Below are positions 1 through 11,809 of a DNA stretch of 64,000 nucleotides, piece after piece (the first letter of the stretch is position 1; every line of letters begins with the position of its first letter). This DNA comes from Cunninghamia lanceolata. Lineage: Eukaryota > Streptophyta > Pinopsida > Cupressales > Cupressaceae. The stretch is taken from the NCBI GenBank assembly GCA_027924645.1, contig BSBN01000888.1:19479001-19543000 (forward strand), read 5' to 3'. Both the position numbers and the translations under genes were made by a program. The notes beneath the pieces are model-generated. The model ran no database searches. It had not been told where the DNA came from and was given only the letters and a program-made list of their open reading frames with translations.

Positions 1-2
1 TA

Positions 3-1146
3 CTAATAGCTAATCCAAGGAGAAGAGTGAATCAGTTTGTAGCAGCACCAAGAATAAATATGGGAGCATCTGTAGCCCCAAGAAATTATGCAAATTGGAA
101 CACTGGCAGTCCTTTAATTCTCCCAATACCACTAGCAACTTGGGATGCTATTCTAGCCAATGCTCTGAAGGCTCTGCCTAAGTTCAGTGGGGAAGATTTC
201 AAGACACCTAAAAAGCATTTGTAAGATGTATTTGACATCTGTATAGTGCATGTTATCACTCAACAGAATGTGGCCATAAGACTGTTGGTAGCTTCTTTCA
301 AAGGGAAGGCTCTGGACTAGTATAGATCTTTAACCCCAAACACAATATCTACATGGGATCAGCTTGGTGACACTTTCTTTGCAAGATTTAAAGAAAAAGG
401 TGATAAATCTTTCTTGTTGCAACAATTGATCACTATCAAAAGGGCACTACAAGAAGCAATGACTGATTTCAGCTCAATATTTCAAAAGACTTGGGAGAGA
501 ATTCCTGCTATAGCAAGACCATTACCAGGTATGGCTATTGTGTTTTACCTTAAAGCAATAAACTCATATATATCAGTGATTATTCAATCTCTTGGAGGTC
601 AGACACTACCAGAAGCTTATGAGTTGGCAATCAAGGCTGAAAATAACTTAATAGATGCTAGAAAACTACCCCCAAGGCCTCCTATGCCCATGTTCCCATA
701 AATTACCTTACCTTTTCCTCAAGAAGCTCCTAATCCTACAACCTGACCTATGTCTATGTATTCATTTCTTCAACAACCTGCTAAGGTAACCACCCCTGTT
801 CAATCATCTAAAATGGATGATGTCAAGAATATTTTAAGGGCATTCTCAAATGAGATAATTAATCTAAAGAGACAACAAAGTCCTTATCCAAAACCCCCTT
901 ATCAAGGTTACCAAGGAAATAGATCTCCCTTTTAGCCAAATCAATATCATGGCCCTCAAAGGCAAGCTAATGCCCATCCCTCAAACTAGTTGGTTACATT
1001 CCCTACACCTTTACAAACTGTTCCTCCTAATCCCAACAAGGAAATTGTTCCAGGGAAAAATAATTTTGCAGATGCGACAAATGCTTGGTGCTTTCCTTGC
1101 AACAATGCCCATATGCCCAGAGACTGCCCCAGATGAAATTTACAAC
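3..1146 (+). pseudogene. gag: T1 gag (nucleocapsid) remnant
   Basis: Gag forms the virus-like particle that packages element RNA. The frame is open from the window edge through a LP-KFSGE stretch and a DVFDIC helix region (about 180-250), breaks at stops near 222 and 318, and continues through 414-701. A frameshifted part covers 750-935. A zinc-knuckle remnant lies at 1087-1125 and reads CFPCNNAHMPRDC: spacing is C-x2-C-x3-H-x4-C, one residue shorter than the usual knuckle, so it is probably damaged. The Pro/Gln-rich stretch before the knuckle is normal for plant gypsy gag. No initiator can be chosen because the start is outside the window. Confidence 0.75.
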
Positions 1147-1773
1147 AAAAGATAACAGAATAGAGAGTATTATAAGGACAATTTACAACTTCTAACACTC
1201 CATATCAGTCTCCTGGTGTACAAAATGCAGTCTTGGTGGCCTAGATGCAAGGGATGTCCTTACAACAAGAAGAGGAAATAGCCTTGAGCATGCTTATTTT
1301 CATGGATTGAAGAGGAAGATTCAGTGTTCTTGAATGAAGCATCTACTTCTAAGAAGCCATTGGTGCAATTAGATTATTATACCAAAGTGAAGAGGAGAAT
1401 GATGGAGCAGCCTGAAGTCACTAATAATGAGATCATGGGAGCTCCTCCATTTCAAAGTCATCAGAACATAGTCTTTAGAAAAGAAATGCCCCAGCCTGTG
1501 TAGATTCAAGTAGCCTCAGGACAAGTTCTAGAAAAGTCAAGGTACCCTTATTACTCAAAGGCCCAAGCATTAGGACCTGTGAACATGGTGGATCAACTAA
1601 AAAGAACTCTAGCACATGCATCAATTTGGGACATGTTAGCTATTCCTAAGTAGAAGACACTATTGCAGGAGGCTCTTCAAGGCCAAGAAGTCCCTAAACA
1701 CATAGGTGCTAAAGGAGGATCTGCTGATAAAGAAAAGATGTAGCTCAAAGATACTGTACCTCTGTAGACAACA

Positions 1774-2160
1774 GTGCTGTTGAATAATGCACCTAAGGTA
1801 GGTAAACCTAAACCAAATCACTTTTATTTAACTCTAATAGTTGGGAATAACCTATTGCATAATGCAATGATAGAGTCTAGGGCCAGTACTATACTAATGC
1901 CCAAGCAAATAGCAGATGCTTTGAAGATAAAATATGAGCCACTTATAAGAGGAGTCATGTAGTTGGATGGAAAATCTATGCAAATAGGGAAAATTAAACA
2001 ACTCCCATTGTAACTATATACTTGCCCTAATATAATTGTAAATCAGGATGTAGTAGTCATAAATATTCCCCCTGTATTTGGTCTATGCTTATCTAGAGAT
2101 TTCATAGCCAAGATAGGAGGTTAAATGTCACTAGATTAGTCACACCTCATTCTGAGAACC
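1774..2160 (+). pseudogene. pol: T1 aspartic protease remnant
   Basis: The polyprotein protease is recognised by IESRASTILMPKQIAD around 1867-1920, where IDSGAS is expected. The catalytic Asp is now Glu and the Gly is Arg, so the enzyme is dead. Downstream, the GKIKQLPL and VVVINIPPVFGLCLSRDF stretches fit the second half of a retropepsin fold, broken by stops at about 1960, 2010 and 2122. It lies between gag and the extra RNase H, the expected order. Confidence 0.65.
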
Positions 2161-2487
2161 AAATATGAGACAAAGATGAAAATATTGTCTGAGCCATTAT
2201 CAAAAGACCATATCACAAATGAACCAACCCCAAAATTAGAAGCAACCAATGCTATGCTGAATAAAGAAGAGAGAATGTTTGTTGAAGAGTCAGGTGACTG
2301 GACTGAACATGACCAACAGGAAGAGGAGAATAATCAATTGTTGACTATGATGCAGAGTGATCCCTACAGAAACTATGACTCTACTAATCTAGGCACCTAT
2401 GCTATATTTGAAGAGGACCAAGAGATCCCTAATGTTTTAAAGAAAGAAACATCACCAACTCAAGAATCTAAAAAAGACTAAAAAATG

Positions 2488-2952
2488 TAGACTCTAAATT
2501 TCGATGGGGCTAGAAGTAAAAATGGAATTGGAGCAGGAGTTTGCCTTACTGCCCCAAATGGTGAGAAAATTTTAAGAGCCATTCACTTTCAGTTTGCTTG
2601 TACCAATAATGATGCTGAGTATGAATCCTTGGTGCATGGACTCATGTTGGAAAAGAAAAAAGGAGTAAAGAATTTGATAGTAAGAGGAGATTCAGAACTA
2701 GTGGTGAAACAAATTAGAGAAATGGCAGTAGCCAAAAATGTAAGAATGAGATCCTATAGGCACAAAATTTGGGACCTAATAGATGGTTTTGAAGCTTTCA
2801 ATATTGAAGTAGTTCCTAGAGCCCAAAATCCCGAGGCAGATAGAATGGCACAGATTGGTTCACAGTTTGACCCAGCAACTAATCTGCTAGTCAACAAAGA
2901 GTCAGTCAAAGTTATAGTGAGACCAACTATCCTAGATAATCACCAAAATTGA
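2488..2952 (+). pseudogene. pol: T1 extra RNase H-like domain upstream of RT
   Basis: This domain resembles RNase H1/archaeal-type RNase H, which cuts RNA in RNA-DNA hybrids. All four acidic positions are readable in order: FDGA near 2500, NDAEYESLVHG near 2611, RGDSELVVKQI near 2683, and NPEADRMAQIG near 2827. One in-frame TAG at 2488, at a Trp position just before TLNFDGA, is the only break in about 155 codons. It lies before RT, while the usual RNase H lies after RT. Plant Tat-related elements are known to have gained such a second domain; the exact lineage here is my inference. Confidence 0.8.
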
Positions 2953-4113
2953 CAAGTTTTTGAAAATGATTTCCAAGTACTCTCATTTTTGCAACAATCA
3001 GGAGAATTTGTTGATCAATTGCACCCTAAAATTGAAGAAACATATGGTGACCAAATTATTCAACTGAAGTTAAATAAGCTCCCTAAAGGATTGATTACCT
3101 TAGAACACTTGTTTGACATAGAAGATGTAAGCCTAGAGAAGAAGAGGTTTCAAGCAAATAAAGAAGATTATTCTAAAATTCAAGTTAGTGAAAGAAGAAA
3201 ATTGAAGGTTGGGAATTCTACAAACCAGTAAGAAAGGGAAAGGTTGATTGATTTGTGTGAAAGATATGATAGGGTGATTGCCTGGACCTATGAAGACCTC
3301 CATGGCTATAATAGAGATATCATCTAGCACACCATAGAGCTTACTGAAGGATCTAAACTAGTCAAACAGAAGCAAAGGCCAGTGAATCCTAGAATTGAAC
3401 CTTTAATGGTGGATGAGTTACAAAAGCTCTTAGAATCAAAGATTATTTTTCTAATTAAGCACTCAACTTGGGTATCAAACCTAATGCCAGTAAGAAAAAA
3501 GAATGGTGACATAAGACTCTATGTAGATTTCAGGGATCTGAATAGAGCATCTTTGAAAGATCATTATCCCCTACCCTTTATGGAATAAATTTTATAGATT
3601 GTAGCTAGATCAGAGAGATTTTCCTTATTGGATGGCATCTCTGGGTATAATCAAATTTGGTTTGCTAATGAAGACCAGCATAAGACTGCATTCACTACAA
3701 AATATGGAACATTTGCATATGCTAAGATGCCTTTTGGCCTTTCAAATGCTGGAGCTACTTTTCAATGAGCAATGGATGTAGCATTTGGGGAGCTTACAAA
3801 CAAAATCATCCTAATTTATCTAGACAACCTCACTATTTTCTCTAAAAATGTTGTAGATCATTTTGACCATTTAGAGGTTGTTTTTAAGAAATGCCAAGAG
3901 TTTGGAATATCCCTAAATCCCAAGAAGTGTATCTTTGCAGTACCTCAGGGTAAACTGTTAGGGCATATAGTGTCAAAGGAAGGATTCTCTATTGATCCAA
4001 AGAGAGTCACTACCATAATGAACTTATCTTTGCCAATTAATAAGAAAGCAGTTCAATCCTTTCTGGGAAGATCAACTTTGTTAGCCGGTTCATATCTAAC
4101 TTTGCAGGTCTAA
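2953..4113 (+). pseudogene. pol: T1 reverse transcriptase
   Basis: This would have copied element RNA into DNA. Landmarks in order are PVRKKNGDIRLYVDFRDLN (about 3487-3543), YPLPFME, SLLDGISGYNQI (about 3625), KMPFGLSNAGATF (about 3724-3765), and the active-site box at 3817-3828, which reads YLDN instead of YLDD. Then come SLNPKKCIFAVPQGKLLGHIVSKEG and the thumb. Stops stand at 3586, 3595 and 3766 (TGA where Arg is expected). The Asp-to-Asn change alone should abolish catalysis. The 2989-3231 segment upstream looks like linker. Confidence 0.85.
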
Positions 4114-4640
4114 TTAGACCAATGACATTGTTGCTAAAAAAGGACCTAGTTTTCAAATGGACTATAGAGGGGAGACAGGCTTTTGAAGAAGTCAAGAAAG
4201 CCATTTCAACAACCCTAGTACTTAGAAACCTAGACTTTTCTAAGTCTTTCATAATGTATGTGTATGGAGGAGAATTCAATGTTGCTGTTGTTTTAACTCA
4301 CAAAGATGAGCAGCAAGAAGGAGAGCACTCAATAGCCTTTTTCTCTAGAACTCTTAGAGAATATGAGGCTAGATACAATTTTGTGGAGAAGCAAGCATAT
4401 GCCATGGTAAAAGTCCTTAAAAAATTCAGACATATGGTAACAGGGAATAAGATTATGATATTAGTGGATCATCCTAGTGTAAGAGAATATATTATGGAGG
4501 GTGAGATCACTGAGAAAAGAGCCAATTAGATAACAAAGATCCTTGAATATGATGTGGAAGTTAGACCCTCTAAGTTGGTTAGGGGCAAAGGATTGTGCCA
4601 ATATATGGCTCAAGACATGGAGAGAATGATGACTGAAGAA
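4104..4640 (+). pseudogene. pol: T1 RT-linked RNase H, catalytically decayed
   Basis: This is the RNase H that normally follows gypsy RT. It is recognisable from LLKKDLVFKWT, AFEEVKKAIS, IAFFSRTLREYEARYNFVEKQAYAMVKVLKKFRHM and KILEYDVEVRPSKLVRGKG. Where an active enzyme has a TDAS-type motif with its first catalytic Asp, this copy reads MYVYGGEFNVAVVL, with no acidic residue. That may be the family state, the upstream RNase H having taken over, or later decay; the sequence alone does not say. A stop lies at about 4527. Confidence 0.75.
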
Positions 4641-4643
4641 ACA

Positions 4644-5935
4644 GAAAGTGAAAATGTATTGAAAATCCAAGAGGTTGATCAAGATTCTTGGGTCACAAAC
4701 ATAATACAATTTATGAAGCATGGGATTTTCCCAAATGAGCTCTCCCATGATAAGAGAAGATATTATAGGCAGCAAGGGGCCCATTTTGTACTGATTGACC
4801 ATAATTTATTCAGGAGAAATGTGGATGACATACTTTTGAGATGTATAGAGAAAGATGAAGCTCAAAGAATACTACATGAACTACACCATGGAGCCTCAGG
4901 TGGACACTTTTCAACGAGGACCATAGTAATCAAGGTGACTCAAGTAGGATATTTCTGGCCCACCCTATTTACAGATTGCTATCAGCTGGTTGAAGAATGC
5001 CTGGCTTGTTAGTTTTATACAGGAAAAGGGAGAAATGCAGCAATGTCTCTAAGCCCTATAATTGTGGATGAATCCTTTGGCCAATGGGGTCTTGATTTTA
5101 TTGGTATGATCAATCCAGTGTCAAGTATGGGACACAAATGGATCCTCACAGCCACAAATTACTTTACCAGATGGAGTGAAGTAGTACCACTCAAGGAAGC
5201 AACAAAAAAGGTAATATTAGACTTTTTAGAATGCATTACTGCTTGATTTGGTCCTCCTCGTACTATTATATTAGATAGTGCTAAAGCATTTTTGGGGACA
5301 AAGATATTAGAGTTGTAGTAAGGAATGGGATTTATTTGAAAACTTCTTCAAATTATTACCCTCAGGGTAATGGTCTGACAGAGTCTACTAACAAGAACCT
5401 AATCAGACTCATTAAGAGGATAGGGACCAATTATCACAGAGAGTGGCACAAACTACTTAATATAGCACGGTGGGCTAACAGGATCACACCAAAGCAAGTG
5501 ACAAAGATGTCTCCATATGAATTAGTTTATGGTAAACCAGTAGTAATGCCACTAAACTTAGAGATTCCTACTTTGCAATTATTGAAATGGATAAAGATTG
5601 AAGAGAATGGCCCCATGCAAGTTAGACTTGCTGATCTACTAGAAGTACAAGAGAAAAGAGGAAAGGCACATGAGTCACTGATGAAACATAAAAAAATAGT
5701 TAAGGACTATTTTGATAAGAAGACTTCAAATCCTTTTTTGAAGTTGGCTCAGTGGTTTTGAAATGGGATGAAAGAGCTGTCAAGCTAGGTCAACACAACA
5801 AATTTGAATCACTATGGACTGGTCCTTACAAGATTCATTCCTATAAGCAACAAATTCTTTTGAGCTCAAGACTATGGATAGTGAACCTAAGGAGATTCTT
5901 GTAAATGGGATCTATTTGAACCATTTCAATTAAGT
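4644..5935 (+). pseudogene. pol: T1 integrase
   Basis: Integrase joins element cDNA to the host chromosome. The N-terminal zinc region is seen as LHELHHGASGGH (about 4873-4908) and CLAC (about 4999-5010). The core follows in pieces: WGLDFIGMINP (first Asp, about 5086), IILDSAKAF (second Asp, about 5268) and NGLTESTNKNL (Glu, about 5370), so all three DDE acids survive. Stops at about 5011, 5244 and 5317 and a frameshift near 5335 break it. The C-terminal part (5336-5761, then on to about 5935) includes the family-typical MSPYELVYGKPVVMPLNLEIP. Confidence 0.8.
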
Positions 5936-6419
5936 AGGGGCTCTTATGTATCATAGTTAGTTAGTTTCCTTTTCTTGCTTTCCTGTTTTCCTGCTTTCTT
6001 TTCCTGCTTTCCTTTTCAATAAGTGTTCTATGAACACATGTCAGTAGCACAAGCCCCTTCTCTTTTGAAAAATTTGCATTCATTAAGGTTGTCTGTAATC
6101 CCCAAAATCCTCAAAAGTACACACTTTTGTAGCCACTCCCGTAACATTTCAAACACTCCTTTCCACGTGGCTTGCAAAAGATATGTTAATTGTTTCTCGA
6201 CGTTAATGCTATTTATAAGACAGAATGTGACATTAAAGCACCATTAAATTAGAGTTAAATTCTATGTGTGGCTCTCATTTGCTTCCATCTCTCTGTTGTG
6301 AATCACTATTACCTCTAATTTCCCATCCCTAGTAAGCACTTTTAGCTGTGTCATTCCTGTGACATAGTTTCTATCTTTTCTGTGTCAAAGCTTCCCACAT
6401 TCTCCCCAAAGATACAAAT
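5936..6419. other. T1 gap between integrase and 3' ORF
   Basis: No coding signal. A short purine tract (AAGTAGGGG, 5932-5940) lies at the end of the integrase frame, followed by a C/T-rich stretch (5960-6020). A TATA-like motif (tatttataa) sits at 6210-6218, about 200 bases before the ATG of the next ORF; it could be a core promoter for that ORF or chance in AT-rich DNA. Confidence 0.4.
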
Positions 6420-9400
6420 ATGGCTAAAGCATAGTCTTCTCAAGAGGGACTCAGGATTTATGAATCAATCGACAGGCTATTAAACAACAAATCATATGCA
6501 TCAGCACCCATGCAACCGAGGAGAGCCTATTCAAGAACGAGGGTCTCTGAGGTAGGGTATTCTGTCGACCCAGTGAAGGTAAAGGATTTTGCAGATGGCA
6601 TCTTTGACCCAGCCCTTTAAAAATATACCAGGGCTCTCTGTGAAGGGGCACACCATAGATGTATTAAAAAAAAAGAGTGGATAGTCTGAAACTTTTGGAA
6701 TGAGGATTTGGACCTCACAGTTGGCACAATTCCTAGTTCCAAGTGTGCACCTATGTCCTAACCTAATTGAATTATGCGCAAAGTTGTTTCATGCACCCTC
6801 AAATACCATACAATAGGGTCCTTTTATAGTGCAAATTACACCCAAAGCCATAAGAGACATGCTAGCCCTACAACATGACCGAACAGCCACATTTCCCACT
6901 ATCGCTAAAATGCAAAAGACATGGGTAAATTTCAACAACAAGGCTAGGTTCCTCAACTCAGAAATGCAATTGGGAGATGAGAACACCTAGATGCCCATAC
7001 TACCTATAGAAAGGGCACATCTTAGCCAAAGTACTCAAGAGGCACTGTCAATGATAACCTTCATTTTTGGGATGAAGGAAGACAATATAGTCTATGACTG
7101 GCAAATTGCTATCATTTTTATATTAAAGACTGTAGACAAGTCACAAGAATACCAGCTAGATCTCTCAGAGAAAATTGCCTACTCCATGGTTGATTAGCTC
7201 ATTAATTTCAAATCTAAGGGAGTTTTCAGGTATTCTAGTTATCTGTTCCATTTAATGTTATATCAGAACCATAGCCTTTTTGCACAAAATATGCAATTGA
7301 ACAAGTATGACCTAGATTTTGGTCAAAATAGAACTATTCCTGTGTCTGCATGAACACGTGTTATCTGAGGCATCAAACCCTTATGAGTTCTGGGAACTCT
7401 TTGTAGCCCCTGCCTTTTGCCATTTGAGTCCTGAGCCTGTAGAACATAGGTTGACACAGAGCATTAGGGGTTTCATGACCAATTTCCCAATCCCATGTGA
7501 TTATTTCTTTGGGGCACAAAATACTATCATCAAGGTCCATGGTTTCAGTGGGGAGCCCATGCTACTGCCTAAAATATTAACCCCTAGGGTAGCATTCCTA
7601 GAAGTGACTCAACAAGTGTCAATGGTTGATAATGAGTTTGGCACCAATAAGAAGAAGAAGAAGATGTATGACATCCCATGGGTCAAAAGAAACATGGCCC
7701 TAGTAGTTAGAGATGCTGAACACCTGTTGCTAAGAAAGCTAGCTGCCTTGGGATTCTTCATCATTAAAGATAAATGGAAATATGACCCAGACAGTTTTAT
7801 GGACTCCTAGATTAGAAACAACAAGGTCGGGGCTAAAATAGTACATGAGGGTCAACCTTTCTAGGAAGATAGAAGAAACCCTAAAGAGGATAACCCAGAC
7901 TTGTATGTGGAACTAGAAGATTTGCCTTATGAAGGGCCCAGGCCATGGGAGACTTTTTATGTTAAAGAAAAGGTCTATGACCCTAGGATCAGAATGTCTG
8001 CTGGTTTAAAGAAAACTTTGAAGGCCCAAGAATGGAAGCTAGAGAAAATTGAGGCCTATTGGAAATATAGGTAGGAAATTTTAGAGTTGACACAGATGAG
8101 AAATGGGAGTCAATCTGGGATGAGTGGCATCCCTCCCCAGTCTCTAGCCCTAATACAAGAAAAATTCACAAGAAGGGTGAAGAACCAGAAGAGGACACTA
8201 AGTCAACCCACACAATGCAAGAAATAGGACATGCCTCATCTGCTATTCCTGCATCTTCCTGGCACCAATCTCTCAGTACCTTAGAGGAACAAAAAGGTGT
8301 AGTGTCAACACCAACCACAGGGACTCAAGTAGCTTCAGCTCTAGGGGTTTCTAGTTTTGTCCCTTTACCACCCTGAGTAATGGCAAATGTAGAAGAGAAG
8401 TCATCAGAAGAGGTAACAGGAGAAAGACGAAGGAAACACAAGAAACTGTACCTGTAGGAAGAGTCAGAGGAAGAAGCAAAACAACTACTACAACAACTGC
8501 CAGTCACATCTTTTGTTACTCAGGTAAGTGTCCCTCCTTCCTTTCCCCCTCTGTCTCTTTCTTCTACCTTAGGGGTGGCAATCCCAACTAGCCAAACATT
8601 TGTACCCCTGCCACTTCTGTTGTGCCTACATCACTACTTGCCCCAATTGTCAATCCTCAGGCCATGTCTTCACAGGCCATCTCATTGCCACTCTTTTCCC
8701 CCTCTATTCCAAAAAGAGCCCCTCCTCAAATTTCCCCTAGCTAACAATTATTAGCTATTCCTTATGGCCTACCTCAAGGTCATCCCTTTGCTAGGGGATA
8801 CATTGCTTCACCTCCCACTTTCCAAGCTTAGGCAGATACAGCAAAAAGGGCTAGAGAAGCTAGAATGGACAAGAAGAGAAAGAAAGAAAACAAAAGCCTT
8901 GCTATGCCACACATGAGGTCACTTTTTGACCTTATTTAGCAACAGTTGACAGTCATAGATTTATCCCCAAATGTGGTGAAGCCCAATGAGAAGATGCAGC
9001 CTTAGGACTTTTCAATGAATGTTGTAGCCATGGACATGTCTCTTTTCAGACCACAAGATAGGGTTGAGCTACTCAATGAGACCACTTCTATTGTTCCAAT
9101 TGACTATTTGAAAGTGTCTAGGAGGTTGCAGAAAGTTGAAAATGATTTAGCTCAGGAGAAGACAAATAGTAGCAACCTTGCTGGAGAGGTGCAATCTAAG
9201 AAGAACGAAATAGAGAATCTAAATAAACAGTTGCAAAATATTATTTCTTGTCAGATACATCAGGCAACACAAGCCCAAAATGCTTCTCTTAAATTTGAGC
9301 TAGCACAGGAAAAAGCTACAGTGAATGTCCTGAGGCAAGAGAAGGCCACCTTGGAGAAGAAGTATCAAGAAAAGTTGCAACAAGCCACACAATTTCAGCA

Positions 9401-9887
9401 AAAGTTGCTGAGTGAATAGAATGATGCTGCTGCAATACAGACACAACTCCTAGTAGAGCAACAAACAACAAAACAGCTAACACTTGAGTTAGCTAATAGG
9501 CCACAGAATGCTGGGCTTCTGAATCTGGTCAAAGAGCTATATGTTTCAGTTTGGAAAAAAATCTCTGAGGAGATTATCTAGCTAAGGCCATCATTAACAT
9601 TTCTGTTAAATGTATAGCAGTTGTGTGAGAAAGTGGAAACTTCAGTTCAGGCCACTCTGTCTATTGTTTCTTTGAGAGTTTTTGACTCTCAACTATTGCT
9701 AAAGAAAATATATGACACAATAGATGAAATTCTGTCAGCAGTAGGGATCAGTGATAGAATGACAGCTGCTAAGAAGGTAAATGAGGTTCTAAGTTGCAAT
9801 TCAGTAGCCACAAATTGCCAGGAGCTCCTAGATACTGTCAAGGAAGGAGTCAAAGATATGAAGAAACACATAGAGGATTTGGTGTAG
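6420..9887 (+). pseudogene. T1 sense 3' ORF, unknown protein with C-terminal coiled coil
   Basis: A long broken reading frame lies between integrase and the 3' LTR, in the sense of the element. I chose ATG 6420 because the same frame runs on through a stop at 6432 to beyond 6600. Later pieces are at 6991-7197, 7319-7810 (163 aa, FWELFVAPAFCHL and a KKKKK patch), about 7810-8210, a Pro/Ser-rich stretch about 8250-8850, 9015-9419 and 9621-9887. The 9015-9419 part is a strong coiled coil (Leu heptads, LNKQLQNI, repeated AQEK). The ancestral product was probably over 1000 residues. I recognise no enzyme motif. Some Tat-lineage elements carry extra ORFs after pol, and this may be one; its function is unknown. 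Confidence 0.55.
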
Positions 9888-11226
9888 TTGGGTCTTCTCT
9901 CACCATTTCCAGATAATAATATTGTACTGATGATTGATGATATCAAGGCCCTGCTTTTAACAAGGGAAAATTATCAAACCGTTTTTCAAGGTTTAAGTGA
10001 TTCTTCATTAGTACAAGAGGTGGAAGTTGTCTTGATACCAATGGCCTAGTTGGAGTTTCAATTAAAGGTCGCGGTTCAAATTTTGTAGACATTTTTCCAC
10101 AAGGATATAATAAATCTTGATTTTGCTTTTCAAGATTTACAGAGTAAACAAGGACTCTCTAATTCGGAATGGTCTGTTTACGAGACAGCTTTGTAGAATT
10201 TGTGACCCTGTGTTGTATTTTAAATACATATATTTTTGCCAAGTTTTGGGTTCTTTTTTAGTAGGCTCAAAAGTCCTATTGGTCTCCAAGAACTGTAGAG
10301 TGTAAAGACTCTACATTTTGTTTTAGCTGTAGTGCTTCGTGGGCTACACTTTTTTCTCTATGAATGTTTCTAAGTGTGGCTGCGTGGGTTTCTTACAGCT
10401 TTGATGTGGGAGTTACCAAGTGTCGAGCCCCAGTTTAAGCCACAATTTTATTTAAAGTTACAACCCTACAGAAAGCACCATGTGTCACCAGCGGAGGCAC
10501 TCCCTTTAAGTTTCAGTATAGCTACGGAAGGAGCTGCATGTCTTTTATGGTAGCTGCGAAACTACCAACTGTCAGCTTCCGCATGTTTGTTTCTATATCT
10601 TTTGATGCTAAGTAAAGGATGGAGGTGGGCCATAGTTTTAAGTGTCAATGATGTAGAGAATGCCACATGGTGGATGCGATGCCAAAGTTAAAAGCTTTTT
10701 GTCCCTTTTCTAGTGATATTAAATGTTTCTTAAATGATGCATAAACTAACATGTGTCAACCTCTACTTAAGTTTCAAAGAGTTTCTAATAATGTTTCAAG
10801 TGTTGCGGAAAGTGCCACATATCAGTCAGTATAGCTGTAGAGGCTGCCACCTGTCCCTGTTTTCCTTCTTTTGAAAGCTACCAAGCCTTTAAGTTGTGGG
10901 TCCCATTTCTAATGTGTCTTAAAGTTTCAAAGTTGTGGATCGCGATAATTGTCACCTGCGAAGGCCAGCGGAATATAAAGACCCAGTTTTGTGAACTATT
11001 GTGGATAAAGACATGTATATGTTTCTAAATGCTGTAGAGCATGCCAAGTGTCTGTCCCTTATAGAAGGAGGTGTGCCACATATGTTTTGTTATAGCCAAT
11101 GGGCTTGTAGGAAAGAGTAACTGTCGCATATTCTAAAGATCTTAACTGTCAAAGACTTCCAGTTATCTTGAGTTTGATTGGGCCATTAGGATTTGATTGT
11201 TGCAGACAATCTAGAGTCAGTCTGGG

Positions 11227-11237
11227 CTATAAATATG
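11227..11237 (+). promoter_or_regulatory. TATA box in T1 LTR
   Basis: The motif ctataaatatg lies in GC-poor DNA about 180 bases before a polyadenylation hexamer, the spacing expected for the U3/R boundary of an LTR. Confidence 0.5.
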
Positions 11238-11413
11238 TAACATGTGTAATGAATCAATAGTTAGTTGGTTCTATTTTTTGTTAGAGAAATTCATACAGTT
11301 TGTAGAGATCTAGAGATATTTTCTGTCAGACATTTAAGAGAAAAGTTTGAGACTTTTGCTGTGGCCAGTGGATATCATTTGCCTTTATTTTGTTATTCTT
11401 GATTTAGAAAGTG

Positions 11414-11419
11414 AATAAA
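11414..11419 (+). terminator. Polyadenylation signal in T1 LTR
   Basis: The hexamer AATAAA lies downstream of the LTR TATA box, followed by T/G-rich DNA, as at the R/U5 border of plant LTRs. Confidence 0.45.
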
Positions 11420-11809
11420 ACTATGCATGTATCTGTGCCTCTTATGTTGCTGGAAAATTAATGAGAAAGACTAAGTTATGTGCCTTGATTGATATTTCCT
11501 ATGTCATTGCAAATTGTCTGGTTGTGAGCCTTTGATTTTATTCATTTCGTCTATTTATGCTAATCAAGCAACATCTACTCTTTAATGTAACTGAATCTTG
11601 AGGATAGTTCACTGTGCTTAATTGGAGAGAAACACTTTTACTTAGGTGCATCGCCATAGATAGATTTGCTTTAATTGTATCTGTAATTCTGTTATTTTTA
11701 CCCTTTTCCCCAAAACACATTTAAGTTAGAGAAGAGCCAGCTTCTTTAAAAATCTAGAGGTTGTTTTAGGTAGCAAGTCCCACATTCCTAAAACTTCCCA
11801 TGTTGGTGT

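Larger units (their letters stand above)
1..11800 (+). mobile_element. T1: Tat-like Ty3/gypsy element, 5' end outside window
   Basis: Domains run gag, zinc knuckle, aspartic protease, RNase H-like domain, RT, second RNase H, integrase, then a long sense ORF and a promoter-bearing LTR. Integrase after RT places it in Ty3/gypsy. An additional RNase H ahead of RT is a trait I associate with a plant Tat-related group. The gag frame is already open at base 1, so the 5' LTR and leader lie to the left. Stops and frameshifts break every domain. The right end is estimated at about 11800, because the RNase H of minus-strand element G1 becomes readable just beyond it; T1 probably inserted into G1. Confidence 0.85.
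9950..11800 (+). repeat. T1 probable 3' LTR
   Basis: Non-coding DNA after the last ORF has promoter-terminator signals in LTR order: a TATA box at 11227-11237, then a polyadenylation hexamer at 11414-11419. Several variants of the phrase GTGCCACATGT/ATGCCACATGG recur at 10480-11100, suggesting a repetitive U3. Exact ends are uncertain: no clear purine tract was found near 9950-10080, and the partner 5' LTR is outside the window. Confidence 0.5.
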
